Assembly (NCBI GenBank): GCA_020726505.1
Contig: JAHLEZ010000021.1
Coordinates: 1,054,001-1,118,000 of the forward strand
Origin: Leptodontidium sp. MPI-SDFR-AT-0119
Lineage: Eukaryota; Ascomycota; Leotiomycetes; Helotiales; Leptodontidiaceae
DNA: 64,000 nucleotides
Direction: 5' to 3'
Positions 57,814 to 64,000 of this stretch are shown in pieces (positions within the stretch are counted from its first letter, which is position 1; each line of letters begins with the position of its first letter). Made by a program: the position numbers and the translations under genes. The notes beneath the pieces are model-generated. The model was not told where the DNA came from and made no database searches. It saw only the letters and a program-made list of their open reading frames with translations.

Positions 57814-60384
57814 ATGCCTCCAAAGAGAAAAGCTGCATCCAGTATGAGCTTTTGATTGCTACCTCTCTAATTGTGCCCACTAACAACTTCTCCAGGTGCT
57901 GAGGGCAGCAACAAGACTGGCAAAGACTCGGCCACCTCAACGCCTGGCCCAGCCACTCCACGCAATGGTGACAACGACGACGACTACTTGTCTTCAGACA
58001 CTGAGGAGGAATCGGAGGTAGTTAAGAATGCAAAGTCGAATCTCACGGTTGCGAAGTACCAGAAGAAGAGGAGCACTGCCCAGGGACGAGACTCTGCCAG
58101 TCACCATTTCGATGGAGGGAATAACGATTTCTCGTACTTGTCGCTGAAGCCGGATCATGACAATCGACCGCTATGGATTGATCCTCTTAAGGGCCGAATC
58201 ATCGTCGAGAGCTTCTCTCCCTTAGCATCCCAAGCCCAGGACTTTCTTACCACCGTGGCGGAACCTCAATCTCGACCCCAGTTCCTGCACGAATATTCCC
58301 TAACACCACACAGTCTTTACGCTGCTGTATCTGTGGGATTGGAACCCAAGGATATCATAAATGTCCTCAATCGACTATCGAAAGTGCCCGTTCCACAGAG
58401 TATACGAGACTTCATCACTGGTTGCACACACAGCTACGGAAAGGTCAAGCTGGTGTTGAAGAACACTAAGCATTATGTCGAAAGTTCGGATCCGGAGATG
58501 TTGCAGCGTCTATTGAAGGACGAGATTATTGGACCACTCCGAGTTCATGGTACTGAGGATATCACTACAACTTCTGCTCCTAAGATGGGCGCTCTGGTCA
58601 TTCCTGGAACGAAGAATGCTGCTGGTGTGAATCAAACTACAGATCAGACCAAGAAACCCGAAGACGGAGAGAATGCAAACCAGGAAGATATCTTTGCTAC
58701 CCTAAATGAAGACGACGACGACGAAGAGGTCGATGCTGTTCATTCTTTCGAAATTGCCGACGACGGAGTGGAAACCATCCAGAAGCGTTGCTTGGAACTT
58801 GGTCTACCAGTCCTTGAAGAGTATGATTTTCGCAATGACGATGCAAATGCAACCCTGGATATCGACTTGAAGCCAGCAGCCCAGATTCGAGACTACCAAG
58901 AGAAGAGTTTGAGTAAGATGTTCGGAAATGGAAGAGCCAAGAGTGGTCTGATCGTTTTACCTTGCGGTGCTGGCAAGACCTTGGTTGGGATCACCGCTGC
59001 CTGCACGATCAAGAAGGGAGTCATTGTTCTTTGCACCAGTTCCATGTCTGTGGTTCAGTGGAGACAGGAATTCTTAAAATGGTCAAATATCAACCCGAAT
59101 GACGTCGCTGTCTTTACATCGGACAACAAGGATAAGTTCTCGGGCAACACTGGTATCATCGTCACAACATATAACATGGTGGCGCAACAGGGAAAGCGTT
59201 CGTACGATTCTCAGAAGATGATGGATTTCCTGACCAACAGAGAATGGGGTCTGATGATTCTTGACGAGGTCCACGTTGCTCCAGCTCACATGTTTAGACG
59301 GGTGACTTCCATCATCAAGGTTCATTCTAAGCTGGGCTTGACTGCTACACTTCTTCGTGAGGATGACAAGATTAGTGATCTGAATTTCTTGATTGGTCCT
59401 AAGCTGTACGAGGCAAATTGGATGGAACTAGCTGAACAAGGTCACATTGCGAGAGTCCAATGTGCTGAGGTTTGGTGTCCAATGACTACAGAATTTTATT
59501 CAGAATATCTCCAACAGTCAAGCAGGAACAAGGCTCTGCTCTGGATCATGAATCCTCGGAAGTTCCAGGCTTGTCAATTCCTCATCGATTATCATGAAAA
59601 GCGTGGAGATAAAATCATTGTTTTTTCGGACAATGTATACGCCTTAAAGATGTACGCTCACAAGTTGGGAAAAGTCTTGATTTACGGAGGGACTGGCAAC
59701 GCAGAGCGACTCACCATTCTAGAAAACTTTCAACACAACGAAAGCATCAACACACTCTTCCTCTCCAAGATCGGTGATACATCGCTCGATCTGCCGGAAG
59801 CCACCTGTCTAATCCAAATCTCTTCGCATTTCGGTTCTCGTCGTCAAGAAGCCCAACGCTTGGGTCGTATCCTTCGAGCCAAGCGTAGGAACGATGAAGG
59901 TTTCAACGCCTTCTTCTATTCCCTTGTCTCGAAAGACACTCTCGAAATGGTCTACTCCTCCAAGCGACAAGCTTTTCTCGTCGATCAAGGCTACGCTTTC
60001 AAAGTAATCACCCATCTCCAAGGCCTCGATTCCCTTCCCGGACTTGCCTTTACCTCCGCCCTCGAGCGCCGCGAACTCCTCCAAAACGTCATGCTCCACA
60101 CTCAGGACACCGACAGCAGCAAAGACTACGAGGACGATGGGGGCGATCTCTTCCACCTAGCTGACAAACAAGGCCCTCCGAAAGGCAAGAAAAAGGCCGG
60201 TGCTCGGAGAACGGCAGGTACGCTTAGTGAGCTGGCTGGTGGTCAGGATATGGCGTATGTGGAGCAGAACAAGAGCAAGAACAAGGAGCTGAAGAAGAAG
60301 AAGGAGAGTAATCCTTTCTTCAGGAAATTGCAGAGAGAACAGGCTAAGAGACAATTGGCGACTGATGGGGGATCTGCAAAATAA
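57814..60384 (+). CDS. SSL2: TFIIH DNA helicase/translocase subunit Ssl2 (Rad25, XPB)
   Basis: Two exons (57814-57841 and 57896-60384) give 838 residues, the family's usual size. An acidic, low-complexity N-terminus (S-S-D-T-E-E-E-S-E) precedes the damage-recognition-like domain (F-S-Y-L-S-L-K-P-D and onward). Helicase motifs follow: L-P-C-G-A-G-K-T near residue 366-373, D-E-V-H near 464, L-T-A-T-L-L-R-E-D including the R-E-D motif, and the C-terminal lobe with [19 protein letters not shown]. The C-terminus is Lys-rich. Ssl2 opens promoter DNA during RNA polymerase II initiation and opens damaged DNA in nucleotide excision repair. Confidence 0.95.
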
Positions 60385-60691
60385 AATTTGGGCAATGGGT
60401 GTTCGGGATGTGTAAAATGCATGAGCGGTCTCTGATGCGTGGCGTTTGGGATAGTGGGTCTATAGACAGTCAGTTGAGTGGTACGATATGAATCAAGCGA
60501 GAAAATTGAGACATAATGAACATGAACACGGAAACTTTCATTCATAATCATCCAAGTGATTCTTTTCAAATTACTGGTTCCCATACTTTTTTTCTCCCAG
60601 CCTTTTATATCAACTAATTTTCAAACAAACCCATCCAACCTCCTAGGCACGAATTATCTGTCATGGAATAATCCCAAAAATGTCCAAATCC
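60385..60691. other. Convergent 3' intergenic region
   Basis: Lies between the stop codons of SSL2 (plus) and the decarboxylase (minus). No gene seen. Confidence 0.5.
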
Positions 60692-61465
60692 TCAAATAGT
60701 CTCCTCATCCCCCTCAATAGGCTCCAAATCCCCCTTCCCCCTAAAACACTCCACAATCCCCGCCTGTTCATTCAACAAAAACCTATCTATCTGGCACCCA
60801 ATACTCGCCAACCCCCTCCAGCGCTGAAAATCCTCCGCATTCCTCTTATCACCGTGCGCGGCCTCGGGGTTCTCCCAATGCCCTTCGCTGAATGCTAAGA
60901 GCGTCGTGATGGTTTGTTTGGGGATGTCGTAGATTAGGGAGCAGATTGTCCCTGTTTCTGTGGGGTTGGTGAGTATTTCATCGCTTGGTGGTGAGATAAA
61001 CAAGGGGGAGGGAACGGTGATGGGGAGGGAGAGGAAAGGTAGGATAAAGTACCTTCGAGCCAGTTACATTGCCATAATTCTCCAGGTCGTATGCATTGAT
61101 AACTAGCAGTTTGGAAATTCGTCCGGCCCGCCATGGGACCGCCGTGGATTTTATAGACGATGCGGGTTGAGGAGAAGAACCACCTTTTTATCACGACGAG
61201 TCAGTATATTGCAATAATGAAAGTTCATCGACATCTCTATCGCGAGATGAGTTTTAGAGATATTTTGAGGGATATCTTGGTCTCGGTCTGGGGTCTGGGG
61301 ATTTTGGGATGGGAAATTAGGCAAGTACATTTCATATCTCCATTTCTCTGGATTGCCAGATGCGTCCTGGGCCGCGTAGTCATAGATGAGATGGACGTCT
61401 TTGATGTCTTTATTGAATTGGGGGATGTCTTTCTCGAGGGTTGTTGCGTGAGTTGGACCTGGCAT
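60692..61465 (-). CDS. Phenolic acid decarboxylase (PAD) family
   Basis: Three exons on the minus strand (61465-61329, 61183-61053, 60957-60692) give 177 residues, the usual size of PAD enzymes. The family pattern is clear: D-V-H-L-I-Y-D-Y near the start, Y-E-M-W-F-F at the first splice, R-I-V-Y-K-I-H-G-G-P-M-A-G-R, then W-Q-C-N-W-L-E-E-T-G-T with the second splice inside it, and F-S-E-G-H-W-E-N-P with A-H-G-D-K-R. These small beta-barrel enzymes remove CO2 from ferulic, p-coumaric or caffeic acid to give vinylphenols, without a cofactor, and help microbes handle plant phenolics. No signal peptide, so cytosolic. First intron is long for this window (145 bases). The start follows the conserved domain closely and is supported by size. 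Confidence 0.85.
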
Positions 61466-62068
61466 TTTGGAAGTTGATCTCGCTTCTCTTGAAAAGGAAG
61501 ATGAATACAGTGAATGAGGCAATTAGAAACTTGAGGTGTCACAATTGATTAGAATTATAAAGAAATTCGTCTGCGGTATGAACAAGTGAGAGGTATGAGA
61601 ATGAATATGAAAGATTCGAGAAGACATTTGAGGCCTTATATACTTATTTTTTTTACAAGACGGAAGTGACGGGTTTTGATGGATATCGAAAGTATATGAG
61701 GCGGCCCGAAGAGTATGTTGTATGATGTCGTTGATGGGAGCTAGAGGATGAACTTCGGTCTAGATCTCAGAAGTAGCACGTATTCGGGAGTAGGACTCGG
61801 CATCTCATAATATTACTACATCTTCCTGCTCTGACTGCCGTATTGCAGCGTGAAAAGCTTGTTTACATACCTAGGCCTGAAAATATTTCCTCAGAGCTCT
61901 GATGCGTGTTCTGATATTGTGGCGTGATTCTTAGTGATGGCATGTCTGTCTGTGCAAGAAGATGTGATCAGCTGCACCACCTAACTCAACATCATGCCAT
62001 TTCTACGTCTAAGTATTTACATGTCCCAATGCACCCCTCTAACTTTCGAAAATCTAGAACTGCAGAAT
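61466..62068. other. Intergenic, no supported gene
   Basis: Between the decarboxylase start and the NPY1 stop. A pyrimidine/T run (TATTTTTTTTAC) is at about 61643-61655. No coding support. Confidence 0.45.
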
Positions 62069-63384
62069 TTATATCTTTGGTGACTCTCCTAAAAACCCAC
62101 CAACCACAGCCTGCAGCAATTGATTCGCTATGGCCGTTCTGGGAGGGAGTCTCAATCCACCTTCAACATATCCCTCACCAGCCGGCTCACCCAATCCACT
62201 CGTTCCAACCTTCAAAGCCTGTCTAATTTCATCCATATCAACCCACTTCGCATCCTCCAACTCGGGATCATGCTCTAAATGAATCTTCTCTCCATCCGCC
62301 AACGCCTGTCCAATAGCTCCAATCATGAGATTGGCAGGATATGGCCATGGTTGTGTGGAATGGATAACGACACGCCCGAGATGAACACCGGCTTCTTCCC
62401 AGACTTCTCTCCGTACAGCTTCTTCCACTGACTCAGCAGGCTCGCAGAAACCTGCTAAGGTGCTGTACCAGTGTGGAGGCCAGCGCCTTTGACGACCCAG
62501 CAGAACCCGCTTGGCGTCGTGGCTTACTACGGCCATGATAACTGTGGGATCGGTGCGAGGAAATGAGAGATTGGAGATGCCTTTTCTTGTTACGCAAGCG
62601 AGTCGCTCGCGGGGTGTTTCTAGAACGGTTGTAGCTCCTCCTTGGACGGTTGGGAGGGAGGAGTAGTCTGTTGGTGGACAGACTCGTTTGGTGCCTGCGT
62701 TGACAGACATTGTAGGTTGACCACAGCCTCCACAGAATGGATTCCTGGCGTTCCAGTCTATGAGAGCTCGTGCTTGGGCATAAATAGCAGCTGATATCTT
62801 GTCAGTCTTGTAGTTTTCCCAATAGTGTGGCCCTTTGGGAGCTCCTTACCTTCCGGAGCATTCAATGTCATATGCATACGACCCTCAATGAACGTCGAAC
62901 CAGTCGCCTTCGCAGCCTCAATAACCGCATTGGCTTCCTTCTCTACCGTTCCCCTGGGCGTAACATCTACCGCAAAGAACGGCCTCCCCTTATATATCCC
63001 ATGTTCGAACCCATCCTTCTTCTTCTCATCCAAGCCCAGGAACAAGACCAGCGGCAGCGTAACAGCAGAATTATACTCCTTGATCATCTCCTCCTCAGAC
63101 TTCTCGAACGGGTTCTCTCCAATCAACGGCTTGACATCCTTATGTGTTACATACGCCAGCTGCGTAGGGTCTTTCGCCAACGGCGCCAGGTCGTTGAAGA
63201 GCAGGAAGGAGGTACTCGGGTGGACGAGAGCTTTGGTGATGAAGTCGTGGTTTGCTCGGAGGAAGGATACGCGGTTCAGGGGACTGCCTGAGAAGTAGTT
63301 GGCGACTTCACGCCCGAATTTCCGGCTTAGCATTGAGTCCACGTCGTGATGCGCTGGGTCGGGGAGGGAGGGCTGAGGGGGCAT
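62069..63384 (-). CDS. NPY1: NADH pyrophosphatase, peroxisomal Nudix hydrolase
   Basis: Two exons on the minus strand (63384-62850 and 62790-62069) encode 418 residues. The centre has a zinc ribbon (F-C-G-G-C-G-Q, Cys198 and Cys201, with Cys216 in K-R-V-C-P-P). The Nudix box G-x5-E-x7-R-E-x-x-E-E-x-G-V lies at about 292-314, followed by T-Q-P-W-P-Y-P at 324-330, the array that distinguishes NADH pyrophosphatases (S-Q-P-W-P-F-P in the family) from other Nudix enzymes. These enzymes split NAD(P)H to NMNH and AMP; the yeast homolog Npy1 is peroxisomal. The C-terminus ends G-E-S-P-K-I, not a classical SKL, so peroxisomal import is uncertain. Confidence 0.92.
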
Positions 63385-63870
63385 TGCGTGGATATATTGG
63401 AAATTGGATGGATTGGTGGACTTGAGGTTTGGGAGACCTGCAAGTTATTGTTTTAAAGTAGATATACTTAATAGAGAGAGCCCGCTCTGAAATGGAGAAG
63501 AGGGTGAAGGGAAACAAAAGAGGAAAAGGTTAGCTAGGGAGACATAGTGCTGGCTAGGTAATGGTGGGGTAGATCATTGATGTCCCGAGTCCGGGGATTT
63601 CTCAGCAGCCCCAAGAGAAGCCCTGAAGGTGCTTATCGCCGATGCCGGGAATAGTAAACAACTTTTTTATGGCCACAGCTAAATCCACACACGGAAATAG
63701 CTAAATCAACACATGCCAAGGGTTTTGAAGACACACCGGGCGCATCTATCAACCTTGCCCCACCATACTAATTTGTACTGCAGGGCAAGTGCCACCTCTC
63801 ATTTGAAGTGTCCTGAGTTACCCCTGAATCAACTTTTGAAGCTATTCACATTTTCCAATCGTACAATAGC
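63385..63870. other. Upstream region of NPY1; no gene
   Basis: No supported coding sequence. Contains the NPY1 promoter and the region before the open frame at the right edge. Confidence 0.4.
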
Positions 63871-64000
63871 ATGTCAACCTTTACCGGCGAACCTTGCGGT
63901 CCTGCACCACCTGCAGCAGTTTGCAGTGATATTTCTACTGGTTTTTCTGCTATTCAAGCGCATGCAAGAGCTAATGGCTATGCTTTTATGCAACGAGATA
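63871..64000 (+). CDS. Partial open frame running off the right edge, unidentified
   Basis: An ATG at 63871 opens a frame that stays open for 43 codons to the end of the window. The peptide contains G-F-S-A-I-Q-A-H-A-R-A-N-G-Y-A-F, loosely resembling the start of FAR1-like DNA-binding segments in Mutator-type transposases, but it is far too short to assign. It may simply be the first exon of an unrelated gene. Confidence 0.4.
   Translation, partial: MSTFTGEPCGPAPPAAVCSDISTGFSAIQAHARANGYAFMQRD

Noticed and set aside
62825..63298. 157- and 154-codon plus-strand frames over NPY1
   Set aside because: Antisense shadows of NPY1 exon 1.
1..64000. CRISPR arrays, rRNA or tRNA genes
   Set aside because: No regularly spaced repeats and no recognisable tRNA or rRNA sequence were seen by eye; a covariance-model scan was not possible.

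Overview
The window looks like a chromosome segment from a filamentous ascomycete (Pezizomycotina). The evidence is many short GT-AG introns (about 45-80 nt, plus one GC-AG intron), fungal-type genes (HET, 2EXR, ABCC transporter, STAND/NACHT protein, NRPS remnant) and a retroelement carrying transition mutations typical of repeat-induced point mutation (RIP). A Leotiomycete is a guess only. Exon models were built by hand and checked by reading-frame phase across every junction.

Left arm (1-7.4 kb): a secreted FAD-linked (BBE-type) oxidase, mitochondrial SDHC, and a quinate/sugar MFS permease. A 2.6 kb gap without a supported gene follows.

Central accessory region (10-53.6 kb): an ABCC multidrug transporter with a one-base frameshift stands divergent to a decayed, 5'-truncated NRPS that retains T-E-C-T-C-T domains and no adenylation domain. 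Next comes a nested transposon block. A Tc1/mariner element (22698-31572, TA target sites, matching terminal inverted repeats) is interrupted by a RIP-mutated Ty3/gypsy chromovirus (23391-30408, CGTAG duplication) and by a 280-bp inverted-repeat element (31012-31291, CTAT duplication). Removing both insertions leaves the transposase in one frame, apart from three internal stops. Beyond it lie a 1,689-residue NLR-like protein (N-terminal helical domain, NACHT, C2H2 fingers, and an otubain-like domain whose catalytic Cys appears to be Ser), a divergently transcribed SNF2/RING-type ATPase, three 2EXR-family genes (two showing damage), a heme-thiolate peroxygenase and a HET-domain protein.

Right arm (53.7-63.4 kb): a compact housekeeping block of D-2-hydroxyglutarate/D-lactate dehydrogenase, proteasome alpha4 (with a 7-nt micro-exon), a CHY zinc-finger protein (Hot13 type), TFIIH helicase Ssl2/XPB, a phenolic acid decarboxylase and the NADH pyrophosphatase Npy1. 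An open frame runs off the right edge.

Sequence quality cannot be judged here, so single-base frameshifts may be assembly errors. Nothing was searched against a database; family assignments rest on motifs recognised by eye.
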